Virus record (IMG/VR): IMGVR_UViG_3300025646_000202
Location: 1-31,336 of that record
DNA: 31,336 bases
Source of the DNA: a virus
Reading direction: 5' to 3' (one strand)
Below the pieces are notes generated by a model, which was not told where the DNA came from, searched no databases, and worked only from the letters and a program-made list of their open reading frames with translations. Positions 7,026-13,973 of the stretch are shown one piece after another. Every line of letters begins with the position of its first letter. Position 1 is the first letter of the stretch. The position numbers and the translations under genes are program-made.

Positions 7026-7264
7026 ACTTCCATCTTGGGAATGCCATCAAATACATCTGCCGTGCTGGACACAAAGGTGTTGACGGTAGAAGTCTACAAG
7101 ACGCATACATCCAAGATCTTACTAAAGCAATCCACTATCTACAAAATGAGCTTGAAAGCCAAATCATTTCTCAGCGTCCAAGCAAAAGAGTTCAGGAAAA
7201 GTTTCCAGGTCAGGAACAGTACGAGTCCAGCTTCACGGACTATGCAACGGAGTTTGATCGTTGA
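6941..7264 (+). CDS. DUF3310-like protein (T7 gp1.7-related domain)
   Basis: A 107-aa protein with the DUF3310 pattern: YYKRG, VWDFIRDQDLNFHLGNAIKY, ICRAGHKG and DLTKAIHYLQNELE. This domain occurs in many phage proteins, including the T7 gp1.7 nucleotide kinase, and is usually linked to nucleotide metabolism, though its exact activity here is not shown. The ATG at 6941 is required because the domain starts at residue 11. After the domain (about residue 72) a polar tail continues, and the DNA coding for that tail also codes for the start of the MazG-like gene. It overlaps the previous gene by 85 bases and the next by 119. Confidence 0.85.
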   Translation: MANSNSTGPRYYKRGSIQVWDFIRDQDLNFHLGNAIKYICRAGHKGVDGRSLQDAYIQDLTKAIHYLQNELESQIISQRPSKRVQEKFPGQEQYESSFTDYATEFDR

Positions 7265-7535
7265 GGAGTTCAAAGAGTTCCTAGACTCTGAGAATCAACT
7301 CATCATGGGTCTCCGTGTTAATGCAACTGAGTGCCTGAAAGAACTAGCTGATCTTGTTTATGTCTGCTATCAATATGCAGAAAACCTTGGTTGGGATCTT
7401 GATGAAGCACTCAACCGTGTCCACCAAAGCAACATGAGTAAGCTTGATGAGGATGGGCAACCTATTCGCCGTGAAGACGGTAAGGTTCTAAAAGGACCGA
7501 ACTACAAAGAACCCACACTTACTGATCTCGTTTAA
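7146..7535 (+). CDS. MazG-like nucleotide pyrophosphohydrolase
   Basis: A 129-aa protein of the all-alpha NTP pyrophosphohydrolase (MazG/HisE-like) superfamily. The two metal-binding helices are visible: LIVEEFKEFLDSE and ECLKELADLVYVCYQYAENLG, giving the EExxE...ExxD pattern. It then has an NxSKLDEDGQPIRREDGKVLKGPNY tail-type segment common in phage MazG-like proteins. It may hydrolyse dNTPs or signalling nucleotides; cyanophage MazG is discussed in connection with the host growth state, but the substrate here is unknown. Start at ATG 7146 is preferred because the family needs a helix before the first metal site (VQAKEFRKSFQV); ATG 7242 would remove it. The gene ends 2 bases before the reductase start. 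Confidence 0.85.
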   Translation: MSLKAKSFLSVQAKEFRKSFQVRNSTSPASRTMQRSLIVEEFKEFLDSENQLIMGLRVNATECLKELADLVYVCYQYAENLGWDLDEALNRVHQSNMSKLDEDGQPIRREDGKVLKGPNYKEPTLTDLV

Positions 7536-7537
7536 TA

Positions 7538-8929
7538 ATGTCTAAACCCACCAAAGAACTGATCGCTCGTACTGGGCGTGTTGAATCTTGGATCAATGAC
7601 CCAACCTCTCGCTTGCCTGTCTCCTGTACCGTCTTCGTTGTTGAAGACACAATGGAAGGACCAAATGGTATCGAAGCATCCTGGCGTTTTGTTTCCCACG
7701 CTCTCCGCTACGGAGCTGGCGTGGCTATCCATCTATCCAAGCTCCGACCCAAAGGAGCTGAAAATGGCAAGGGACTTGTGGCTAGCGGCCCAGTATCCTT
7801 TGCAAAGATCTACTCCACACTCAACGAAATCTTGAGGCGTGGGGGAGTTTACAAGAATGGCGCTGTTGTATGTCATCTTGATCTTAGTCATCCAGATGTA
7901 CTTGAGTTTATTACTGCTAGCCGGTCTGAGCTTCCTTGGGTTAAGCGTTGTGTTAACATTAACCCACGTTGGTGGGAACTCGCAGACCAAGAAGTGAAAG
8001 ATGCCCTGCTTGAAGGTATCAAGCGTGGTGACATTTGGCTCAACAAAACTAAAGTTGATAAAAATGGAAATCGAATCCGGGGTAACGTATGCTTGGAAGT
8101 GTACCTGCCCTCAAGGGGTACCTGTCTACTTCAACATGTTAACCTCGGCCAGTGCGAACTCGATGACATTCAAAGTGCGTTTGTTAACGGAATGTCCGAA
8201 TTGTGCTCACTACACGGCAAAACAAATGTTGGCGCAAGCGGAGAATACCTCCCTCCAGAGACTGATCGCCAAGTCGGTCTCGGAATGCTGGGGCTCGCCA
8301 ACCTTCTCCGACAAAGTGGAGTAACTTATAAGCAGTTTGGGGAAGCATTAACTGAGATCAATAGTGGTCTTAAGTATGAATGCACACCAGCTACTATCAT
8401 TGCCGAGGAGATTGCTGCTGGCATCAAAGCAGCTGCTCAGGTAGCACGATTCAACAACATGGATCGAGCCTTTGCTATTGCTCCTACTGCTAGCTGCAGT
8501 TATCGTTATACTGATCTCGATGGGTACACTACCTGCCCTGAGATCGCTCCTCCCATTGCCCGTCAAGTAGACCGTGATAGCGGTACATTTGGCGTCCAGA
8601 GCTTCGACTACGGTCCTGTTGAGATCGCATCTGAAGTTGGCTGGGAAGATTACAAAGCAGTATGTGATGGTATCATTACCCTGCTAGATAAGACTGGATT
8701 GTTGCATGGTTATTCATTCAACAGTTGGTCAGATGTGGTTACCTATGATGAGCAATTCATCGAAGATTGGTTGGCAAGTCCACAGACTTCTCTTTACTAC
8801 TCGCTTCAGGTAATGGGCGACGTTCAAGATAAGTCTGATGCTTATGCAGCGTTGGACGAAGGTGACGTTGACGCATACCTGGAGTCTCTTCTAAATGATC
8901 CTGCTCCAGATTGTAATTGCGGCGAATGA
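7538..8929 (+). CDS. Ribonucleotide reductase, catalytic (alpha) subunit, cyanophage type
   Basis: The 463-aa catalytic subunit reduces ribonucleotides to deoxyribonucleotides for phage DNA synthesis. Key residues are visible: the redox Cys30 in LPVSCTVF, the active-site NxCxE motif (Asn183, thiyl-radical Cys185, Glu187), the second redox Cys206 in NLGQCEL, and the swinging C-terminal pair Cys459 and Cys461 (DCNCGE). It also has the APTASCSYRYTD phosphate-binding region. It is short compared with cellular class I alpha and lacks an N-terminal ATP-cone. Such cyanophage enzymes were first labelled class II, but the adjacent ferritin-like beta gene indicates class I, as proposed for cyanophage Syn5-type (Cyano SP) reductases. 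The stop overlaps the beta start as ATGA. Confidence 0.92.
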   Translation: MSKPTKELIARTGRVESWINDPTSRLPVSCTVFVVEDTMEGPNGIEASWRFVSHALRYGAGVAIHLSKLRPKGAENGKGLVASGPVSFAKIYSTLNEILRRGGVYKNGAVVCHLDLSHPDVLEFITASRSELPWVKRCVNINPRWWELADQEVKDALLEGIKRGDIWLNKTKVDKNGNRIRGNVCLEVYLPSRGTCLLQHVNLGQCELDDIQSAFVNGMSELCSLHGKTNVGASGEYLPPETDRQVGLGMLGLANLLRQSGVTYKQFGEALTEINSGLKYECTPATIIAEEIAAGIKAAAQVARFNNMDRAFAIAPTASCSYRYTDLDGYTTCPEIAPPIARQVDRDSGTFGVQSFDYGPVEIASEVGWEDYKAVCDGIITLLDKTGLLHGYSFNSWSDVVTYDEQFIEDWLASPQTSLYYSLQVMGDVQDKSDAYAALDEGDVDAYLESLLNDPAPDCNCGE

Positions 8930-9642
8930 ACCCCTATCAAAAACTACTAAATCGTAAACGTACATGGACTCCTGTCCAAACAACTGCTGGTAAACTAGTC
9001 GAAGGTGCGGAAGAAGCTATCTACCGTGCCTTGGCTATCCGGCATATGGAACTACCTGTTGGTGACTTTATCAAGGATGCTCTCAAAAATGAAGTACCGG
9101 AAGTGGCAAGGGACATTCTTCTGTCCAATATCAAGGACGAAGAGAATCATGACCTTGCACTCGGTTACATCGCCAATGCTATCGGTGTTGATGAAGAAGC
9201 TGAAGCAGAGGCAAAGAAAATACGAGACGCCTGGATTGCTCATCCGGATCACACAATCCTCAAAGCACTTGTTGCCGAGCGTGCAATTTTCTTTGTGCTC
9301 CTCCCATTCTTCCGATTTAACGGTGATGCTGGATTGCGAACAGTAAGTGCTGACATTAGCAGAGATGAACAAGTTCATGTTGCTACCAATAGCCTTGTTT
9401 GTCGTGAGTTGGGGCTTGATATCAGTCCTTCTCTTGATAAACTGCGTAAGGCAACTATCAACTGGGTAATGCAACCACTAGGTAATAATACCCAGTCCAA
9501 ATATTTAAACAAAAAATTTTGGCTGGATTCCAGTGATAACCTGATGTATCAAGGAAAAGCACCTGAGCTTTCTGACACACGTCGGGCACGAATGCCTGCC
9601 TTCTTTGAACATGCAAACCCCAACCTCCCACAATATGCTTAG
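8926..9642 (+). CDS. Ribonucleotide reductase, radical-generating (beta) subunit, tyrosine-less
   Basis: A 238-aa ferritin-like protein directly coupled to the alpha subunit by ATGA. Six likely metal ligands fit class I beta: Glu42, Glu72 and His75 (EENH), Glu118 (VAERAIFF), Glu148 and His151 (EQVH). The position of the radical tyrosine of E. coli NrdB (four after the first His) is Leu79, so this protein cannot form the usual tyrosyl radical there. It more likely uses a metal-based oxidant such as Mn/Fe, as in the Chlamydia type and as proposed for cyanophage beta subunits. It is much shorter than E. coli NrdB (376 aa). A TTG at 8917 is possible, but ATG 8926 fits the coupling better. It overlaps the next gene by 8 bases. 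Confidence 0.88.
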   Translation: MNPYQKLLNRKRTWTPVQTTAGKLVEGAEEAIYRALAIRHMELPVGDFIKDALKNEVPEVARDILLSNIKDEENHDLALGYIANAIGVDEEAEAEAKKIRDAWIAHPDHTILKALVAERAIFFVLLPFFRFNGDAGLRTVSADISRDEQVHVATNSLVCRELGLDISPSLDKLRKATINWVMQPLGNNTQSKYLNKKFWLDSSDNLMYQGKAPELSDTRRARMPAFFEHANPNLPQYA

Positions 9643-9820
9643 CCTGCTGGAGACAACAGGCATTCAGCTCAGCTCACTCATCGCTGAATTAGATGAGAAC
9701 TTTCCACCACTTAATCCCCACCCGGATGACTCACACTCACAAATAATGTACCGCTCCGGCCAACGTTCAGTTGTGGAGTGGATTCAACATCAACTTAACG
9801 AAAAGAACAATGAGCCTTAA
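9635..9820 (+). CDS. 61-aa protein of unknown function
   Basis: A small acidic protein starting at ATG 9635, just inside the beta subunit (ATGCTTAG overlap). In-frame ATGs at 9605 and 9611 would extend it further into that gene and are less likely. The N-terminus looks helical (MLSLLETTGIQLSSLIAELD), then a Pro/His/Asp-rich turn, and a motif IMYRSGQRSVVEWIQHQL. I recall the YRSGQRSVVEWI motif from other cyanopodoviruses at this place before the structural genes, but its function is unknown to me. It overlaps the next gene by 11 bases. Confidence 0.7.
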   Translation: MLSLLETTGIQLSSLIAELDENFPPLNPHPDDSHSQIMYRSGQRSVVEWIQHQLNEKNNEP

Positions 9821-10841
9821 CAGATTTGTTGACACTGCTGCTGGAGGTACAAAAGGTACCTTAGGACTTGCTGCTGTTAAAAAAGCATTAGCCGGTGGCA
9901 TGAGTAAAAATGATCTCAAACGCAAAGCAGAAAAACAAGGGATCAAATTTGGTGCAGCAGCCAAAGACTTCCTGAATAATCCGGGTGGTTTTGGGGCTAC
10001 TGTAAAAAAGGCAGCCAAGGATCAAGTTATCTCCGAAGAGGAGGTTAAAAAAATCATGAAGATCGCCCCAACTGCTGCTAAAGCAGTTAACCAAATTGCT
10101 AAGTCTGGGGCAACTCTAAGGACAAGTGCTTCTAATTATATAGTAGAGCAAGCTAGGGCTAACCCTTCAACTCCGCGCAACCCTAATAAACCAGTTCTTG
10201 GTACCAGTAAATTAGGTAAAACTCTTGGTAGGATGGCAGGAGTTCCTGGTTATAAGCCTACAAGCTCTGCTCGAAACCTATTTATCAAAGGTGAAAAACT
10301 TGATTCAAAGGGGCGTATCGTTACTGGCCGACCTATACAAGTTGTAACTTCTGGTGGCGGTGATACTACCACTCCTCCTGGTGGCGGTGATACTACCACT
10401 CCTCCTGGTCTAACAGAAATCGATAAGTATTTCGGTGACTTAGATTTGAGTTCAATCTTTGATCAACAGACTCAAGACGACGCCTTCTTAAATGCAATTA
10501 GTGGTCTGGGTGATTCATTCATCACTGCTATGGGTGGTTACCAGCAAAATATGGGCGACCTGTTCTCCTCTGCTATGGGTAGTTACCAGCAAAATATATC
10601 AGACCAAATGGCTCTGATGAATCAATTTGCTGCACCTCAACCGACGGAACGTTTCTTCGGTGCTGGTCAGAACTATTACATGGATGCTATCCGAGCTGCT
10701 CAACGTAACCGCCAACGCCGTTCAGGTTATCTACGTGGTGGTATGGGTATTGGTGGGCAGTCTGGTGTAACTACTGGCGCACCAACCTCCGGCCTCAACA
10801 TTGGATCTGCTCTCGGCATTCTTGGAGGAGTGACTGGCTAA
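9810..10841 (+). CDS. Putative virion protein before the portal (possibly a T7 gp7.3-like tail or host-range protein)
   Basis: A 343-aa protein immediately upstream of the portal gene and joined to it by TAATG. The N-terminal 120 residues are Lys/Ala-rich and contain GGMSKNDLKRKAEKQGIKFG and a DQVISEEEVKKIMKI helix resembling an EF-hand-like or helical segment. A Gly/Pro/Thr linker with an exact 9-residue duplication follows, then two imperfect repeats around AMGGYQQN and AMGSYQQN, and a basic, Gly-rich C-terminus (RRSGYLRGGMGIGGQSG). T7 gene 7.3 in this position encodes a small structural protein needed for adsorption, with a Gly-rich end; this is far longer. I assign it as structural from position and composition only. 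The start at ATG 9810 overlaps the previous stop; 9771 is an unlikely upstream ATG. Confidence 0.65.
   Translation: MSLNRFVDTAAGGTKGTLGLAAVKKALAGGMSKNDLKRKAEKQGIKFGAAAKDFLNNPGGFGATVKKAAKDQVISEEEVKKIMKIAPTAAKAVNQIAKSGATLRTSASNYIVEQARANPSTPRNPNKPVLGTSKLGKTLGRMAGVPGYKPTSSARNLFIKGEKLDSKGRIVTGRPIQVVTSGGGDTTTPPGGGDTTTPPGLTEIDKYFGDLDLSSIFDQQTQDDAFLNAISGLGDSFITAMGGYQQNMGDLFSSAMGSYQQNISDQMALMNQFAAPQPTERFFGAGQNYYMDAIRAAQRNRQRRSGYLRGGMGIGGQSGVTTGAPTSGLNIGSALGILGGVTG
10353..10406 (+). repeat. Exact 27-bp tandem duplication (Gly/Thr/Pro linker)
   Basis: Two identical adjacent 27-base units (10353-10379 and 10380-10406), each coding GGGDTTTPP, inside the putative virion protein. The identity of all 27 bases, including third codon positions, suggests a recent duplication. 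It lies in what looks like a flexible linker, so copy number could vary between strains. Confidence 0.95.
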
Positions 10842-12418
10842 TGTCTGCTAAACAACGGTATGATTTCCTTACTGGTGACCGCAACCAATATCTCACCGTA
10901 GGTCGTAGAGCTTCGGACCTAACACTCCCTTATCTGATTCGTGATGATGATGACTTCACCAAACAAGCACAGCCACTACCATCTCCTTGGCAATCGGTTG
11001 GTGCTAAAGGTGTAGTCACCTTGTCTTCTAAACTAATGCTTGCTTTGCTTCCCCCACAGACTAGCTTCTTTAAGCTACAGGTGGATGAATCAATGCTTGG
11101 TGAAAATACAGCAGCAATTAAATCCGAACTTGATCTAGCTTTTGCTAAGATTGAACGGACTATCATGGAAGCTATTGCAGCCAGTGATGATCGTGTTGTT
11201 GTACACCAAGCTCTTAAGCATCTAGTTGTTGCAGGCAACGCACTACTCTTTATGGGTAAAGATGGTCTACGTTTGTATCCTCTCAACCGCTACGTTGTAG
11301 ATAGAGATGGTGACGGTAATGTAATTGAAATTGTAACCAAGGAACGAATCTCCAAACAACTACTGGGAGATCTCATTCCTGATGAACCTAAACCTAATAC
11401 ACCTGGTAATGATGAGCATGATGCTTATCGTGATGAGGTGGATGTATACACCCATGTCAAACGAGACAACAATAGGTACGTTTGGCATCAAGAAGTATAC
11501 GATAAAATTCTTCCCAAGTCTTTTGGTAAAGCACCTGTTGATGCCTCACCTTGGATTGCTCTACGTTTCAATTCTGTAGATGGTGAATGCTATGGACGTG
11601 GTAGAGTAGAAGAGTTTCTTGGAGACCTTAAGTCTCTTGAAGCTTTGACTCAAGCTCTTGTTGAGGGCTCAGCTGCTGCAGCAAAAGTTGTGTTTGTTGT
11701 GTCTCCATCTAGTACAACTAAACCTGCAACACTTGCAGCTGCTGGTAACGGTGCTATCGTTCAAGGACGACCTGATGACATTGGTGTTATTCAAGTAGGA
11801 AAGACTGCTGACTTTAGAACTGCTTATGAAATGTCCGCTCAACTTGAGCGTAGACTTTCTGAAGCATTCCTTATTATGAATGTGCGTAACTCTGAACGTA
11901 CTACAGCAGAAGAAGTCCGAATGACTCAACTTGAATTGGAAGCCCAATTGGGTGGCCTATTCTCTATGTTGACTGTTGACTTCTTAGTTCCTTACTTAAA
12001 TCGTAAACTGTCTGTCTATCAAAAGACTGGAGAAATCCCACGTATTCCTAAGGGAATCGTGAAACCTACTATTGTTGCTGGTATCAATGCTATTGGTCGT
12101 GGACAGGATCGAGAAAGCCTCGGGCAATTCTTGATGACTATTGCACAGACCATGGGTCCAGAAGCAATTCAAACCTTTGTAAATCCTGAGGAAGTTATCA
12201 AGCGTCTGGCTGCTGCACAAGGTATTGATGTTCTTAACTTGGTTCGTAGTATGCAAGATGTTCAAGCAGAGCAAGCTGCAGCAATGCAACAGCAACAACA
12301 ACTTGAGTTGACTAAGCAAGCTGGTCAATTGGCATCTGCTCCTATTAACGACCCATCTAAAAATCCACAACTAAATGGACAACAACCCACCCAAGAAGCG
12401 CAGCCGCAGCAAGGCTGA
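10841..12418 (+). CDS. Portal (head-tail connector) protein, T7 gp8-like
   Basis: A 525-aa protein (T7 gp8 is 536) that would form the dodecameric portal ring at one capsid vertex, through which DNA is packaged and the tail attached. It matches T7 gp8 in the N-terminal region: YLTVGRRASDLTLPYLI, then PWQSVGAKGVVTLSSKLMLALLPPQTSFFKL. Further on it has a LVVAGNALLFM segment, WIALRFNSVDGECYGRGRVEEFLGDLKSLEALTQA and MNVRNSERTTAEEVR, typical of podovirus portals. The C-terminus is Gln-rich (about the last 60 residues, QAEQAAAMQQQQQLE onwards). It starts on TAATG and overlaps the next small gene by 44 bases. Confidence 0.95.
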   Translation: MSAKQRYDFLTGDRNQYLTVGRRASDLTLPYLIRDDDDFTKQAQPLPSPWQSVGAKGVVTLSSKLMLALLPPQTSFFKLQVDESMLGENTAAIKSELDLAFAKIERTIMEAIAASDDRVVVHQALKHLVVAGNALLFMGKDGLRLYPLNRYVVDRDGDGNVIEIVTKERISKQLLGDLIPDEPKPNTPGNDEHDAYRDEVDVYTHVKRDNNRYVWHQEVYDKILPKSFGKAPVDASPWIALRFNSVDGECYGRGRVEEFLGDLKSLEALTQALVEGSAAAAKVVFVVSPSSTTKPATLAAAGNGAIVQGRPDDIGVIQVGKTADFRTAYEMSAQLERRLSEAFLIMNVRNSERTTAEEVRMTQLELEAQLGGLFSMLTVDFLVPYLNRKLSVYQKTGEIPRIPKGIVKPTIVAGINAIGRGQDRESLGQFLMTIAQTMGPEAIQTFVNPEEVIKRLAAAQGIDVLNLVRSMQDVQAEQAAAMQQQQQLELTKQAGQLASAPINDPSKNPQLNGQQPTQEAQPQQG

Positions 12419-12599
12419 ACCTAAGGCTACTACACCTAATGTAGAAGTTAGTCGTCCAAACAAATATGCTCCCAAAGCACGTATTGGTAAAGCTACTGTA
12501 GGACGACCTACTGGTTATGTAGAGACTGTAGGTCTAGGTAAGCTCAAAGTAATCCACGCCACCAACACTAATGACAACCCTAACGTACAACCCGAATGA
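12375..12599 (+). CDS. Small basic protein between portal and scaffold
   Basis: A 74-aa protein that overlaps the portal end by 44 bases and the scaffold start by 29. The N-terminus is basic and polar (MDNNPPKKRSRSKAEPKATT), followed by SRPNKYAPKARIGKATVGRP and a short non-polar part. There is no known domain. The part not overlapping other genes is fully open and codon-like, and no other gene occupies 12419-12570, so I believe it is real. Its role is unknown; small genes at this point in podovirus genomes can encode minor head proteins. Confidence 0.6.
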   Translation: MDNNPPKKRSRSKAEPKATTPNVEVSRPNKYAPKARIGKATVGRPTGYVETVGLGKLKVIHATNTNDNPNVQPE

Positions 12600-13359
12600 A
12601 GTTCCTGAAGGTGAACTGACTGCTGAAGAGCAAGACTCTTTGGCTGTAGGAGAGAAAGCTTTTGCTGATCAACAAGAACTGTTGGCTGGTAAGTTCCGTG
12701 ATGCTGAAGAACTAGAAAAGGCATACATTGAACTACAGAAAAAGTTTGGCTCCCGTTCCAATGAACAGGATACTGCTCAAGAAGAAACTACCGATGAAGC
12801 TGAAGAGGTGGTAGAGGAAGAGGAAACCTCTGAGTCTAATATCCTTGAAGCTTTATGGGAACAAGGTTTGGAAGGTAAGTTTGAGGAAGACACTCTTAAA
12901 GAGTTGTCTAACCTTAGCTCTGCAGACCTTGCTAAGATGTATTTAGAGTATCGTGCTGAAGCAGAAAGGAACTCTACTCCTGCTACAGATGATGTGACAG
13001 ATAGTGATCTCACTGAACTCCGCCAGATTGTTGGTGGTGATGATGAGTATGGCTCAATGTTGAGTTGGGCTTCAGAAAATCTTTCTCCAGAAGAGATTGA
13101 TCGCTATGATGCAGTGATGGAGAATGGTGATAAAAACGCCATGTCCTTTGCTGTTGAAGCTTTGTTCAATCGTTATCAAGATGCAGTAGGTGTAGAAGGT
13201 CAGCTATTGACTGGCAAGGCTACAGCTAACACTAAAGATGTGTTCCGTTCTCAAGCTGAAGTTGTTCGTGCTATGAGTGACCCACGCTATGATAATGATC
13301 CTGCATATCGTCAGGATGTTTTTGCTAAACTTGAGAGGTCTAATCTTGATTACCAGTAA
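12571..13359 (+). CDS. Capsid assembly scaffolding protein, T7 gp9-like
   Basis: A 262-aa, very acidic protein between portal and capsid genes, as expected for the scaffold that shapes the procapsid and then leaves. The N-terminal part has the common KFRDAEELEKAYIELQKKFG motif seen in podovirus scaffolds, followed by an Asp/Glu-rich low-complexity stretch (residues about 65-90) and further acidic helices. The end contains the charged SDPRYDNDPAYRQDVFAKL motif, a type seen in other phage scaffolds near the capsid-binding C-terminus. The length is close to T7 gp9 (307). In this phage the scaffold and capsid genes are separated by about 2.3 kb of accessory genes instead of being adjacent. Confidence 0.9.
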   Translation: MTTLTYNPNEVPEGELTAEEQDSLAVGEKAFADQQELLAGKFRDAEELEKAYIELQKKFGSRSNEQDTAQEETTDEAEEVVEEEETSESNILEALWEQGLEGKFEEDTLKELSNLSSADLAKMYLEYRAEAERNSTPATDDVTDSDLTELRQIVGGDDEYGSMLSWASENLSPEEIDRYDAVMENGDKNAMSFAVEALFNRYQDAVGVEGQLLTGKATANTKDVFRSQAEVVRAMSDPRYDNDPAYRQDVFAKLERSNLDYQ

Positions 13360-13399
13360 CGAATACAACCAACAAAACATCTTCGCTAAAGAACCCACC

Positions 13400-13537
13400 A
13401 TGTACACTGACAAAGATTACACTGTGCCCCACAACGAACGTGCTGAACTCCTCAATGGTCGCCTTGCTATGCTTGGTTTCGTGGCTGCTATTGGCGCTTA
13501 TGTAATGACTGGACAAATTATCCCTGGAGTATTCTAA
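13400..13537 (+). CDS. hli: High-light-inducible protein (Hli)
   Basis: A 45-aa single-helix chlorophyll-binding-type stress protein of host origin. The signature ExxxNGRxAMxGF is present (Glu16, Asn19, Gly20, Arg21, Ala23, Met24, Gly26, Phe27), leading into one hydrophobic helix (AMLGFVAAIGAYVMTGQI) that would span the thylakoid membrane. Hli proteins are thought to protect photosystems and dissipate excess energy, which would keep photosynthesis running during infection. The frame extends further 5' (TTG at 13346 would add 18 residues), but ATG 13400 gives the size typical of cyanophage Hli. It follows the scaffold gene by 40 bases and lies upstream of psbA, the usual partnership in cyanophages. 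Confidence 0.93.
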   Translation: MYTDKDYTVPHNERAELLNGRLAMLGFVAAIGAYVMTGQIIPGVF

Positions 13538-13539
13538 TC

Positions 13540-13590
13540 ATGTCTTGCGGAAAGAAAGGCCACAAAGGTGGCGGCGGTAAGAAAAAGTAG
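13540..13590 (+). CDS. 16-aa Gly/Lys-rich peptide
   Basis: A tiny frame right after hli, encoding MSCGKKGHKGGGGKKK. It starts two bases after the hli stop, with GGAG about 13 bases upstream. The composition (6 Lys, 6 Gly, one Cys and one His) is striking and similar tiny Lys/Gly-rich frames appear in other marine phages as I recall, but no function is known. It may be a real peptide or chance. Confidence 0.4.
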   Translation: MSCGKKGHKGGGGKKK

Positions 13591-13599
13591 AATTGCCAA

Positions 13600-13630
13600 A
13601 TCCGTCAATACTGCGAGTGTATTGGCGGAT
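13600..13630 (+). promoter_or_regulatory. 12-bp stem hairpin upstream of the RlpA-like gene
   Basis: Arms 13600-13611 (ATCCGTCAATAC) and 13619-13630 (GTATTGGCGGAT) pair fully with one G-U, around a 7-base loop. No T-run follows, so it is not a standard terminator. It ends 5 bases before the AGGAG ribosome-binding site at 13635-13639. It could be an mRNA processing or stabilising element for the rlpA-like/psbA message. Confidence 0.7.
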
Positions 13631-13647
13631 CAGTAGGAGTAATCAAT

Positions 13648-13968
13648 ATTAAAGTTCTTCGCTTTATTATTATGATTCCTGTTCTAACTACTCTATCGGT
13701 GATCGCTAGCTGGTATGGTCCTGGTTTCCATGGGAACCTTACTGCTAACGGTGAACGATATAATCAAAATGCCCTTACTGCTGCGCACAAGACACTACCC
13801 TTTGGAACACGACTTCGTGTATGTTTCAAACGGTGTGCCGTTGTTCGGGTAAATGATCGTGGTCCTTACATTCATGGTAGGAACATTGATCTAAGTAAAG
13901 GTGCGGCTGATGCTATCGGTCTCACTGGTTCTGGAGTTGGACGAGTCAAAGTAACACGTCTTAACTAA
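13648..13968 (+). CDS. RlpA-like double-psi beta-barrel protein, probable AUU start, signal peptide
   Basis: A full RlpA-type domain, a fold whose bacterial members bind or cleave denuded peptidoglycan as lytic transglycosylases. Seen: [33 protein letters not shown] and [22 protein letters not shown]. The residues matching the proposed RlpA catalytic set are Glu36, His47 and Asp70 in the 106-aa form. The first ATG, at 13672, has no ribosome-binding site. An in-frame ATT at 13648 lies 8 bases after a good AGGAG (13635-13639) and adds KVLRFII, turning the N-terminus into a convincing signal peptide (basic Lys2 and Arg5, hydrophobic core, likely cleavage after Ala20). I therefore prefer the ATT start. 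It could help lysis or wall remodelling; its place between hli and psbA is odd for a lysis gene. Two cysteines (59, 63) could form a disulfide. Confidence 0.82.
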   Translation: MKVLRFIIMIPVLTTLSVIASWYGPGFHGNLTANGERYNQNALTAAHKTLPFGTRLRVCFKRCAVVRVNDRGPYIHGRNIDLSKGAADAIGLTGSGVGRVKVTRLN

Positions 13969-13973
13969 CTACA

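Noticed and set aside
13591-13973. PhotoRC-type RNA motif upstream of psbA
   Set aside because: Such motifs are described in psbA 5' regions of marine phages, but here only 5 bases separate the RlpA-like gene from psbA, and the 13600-13630 hairpin is too simple to assign to that family from memory.
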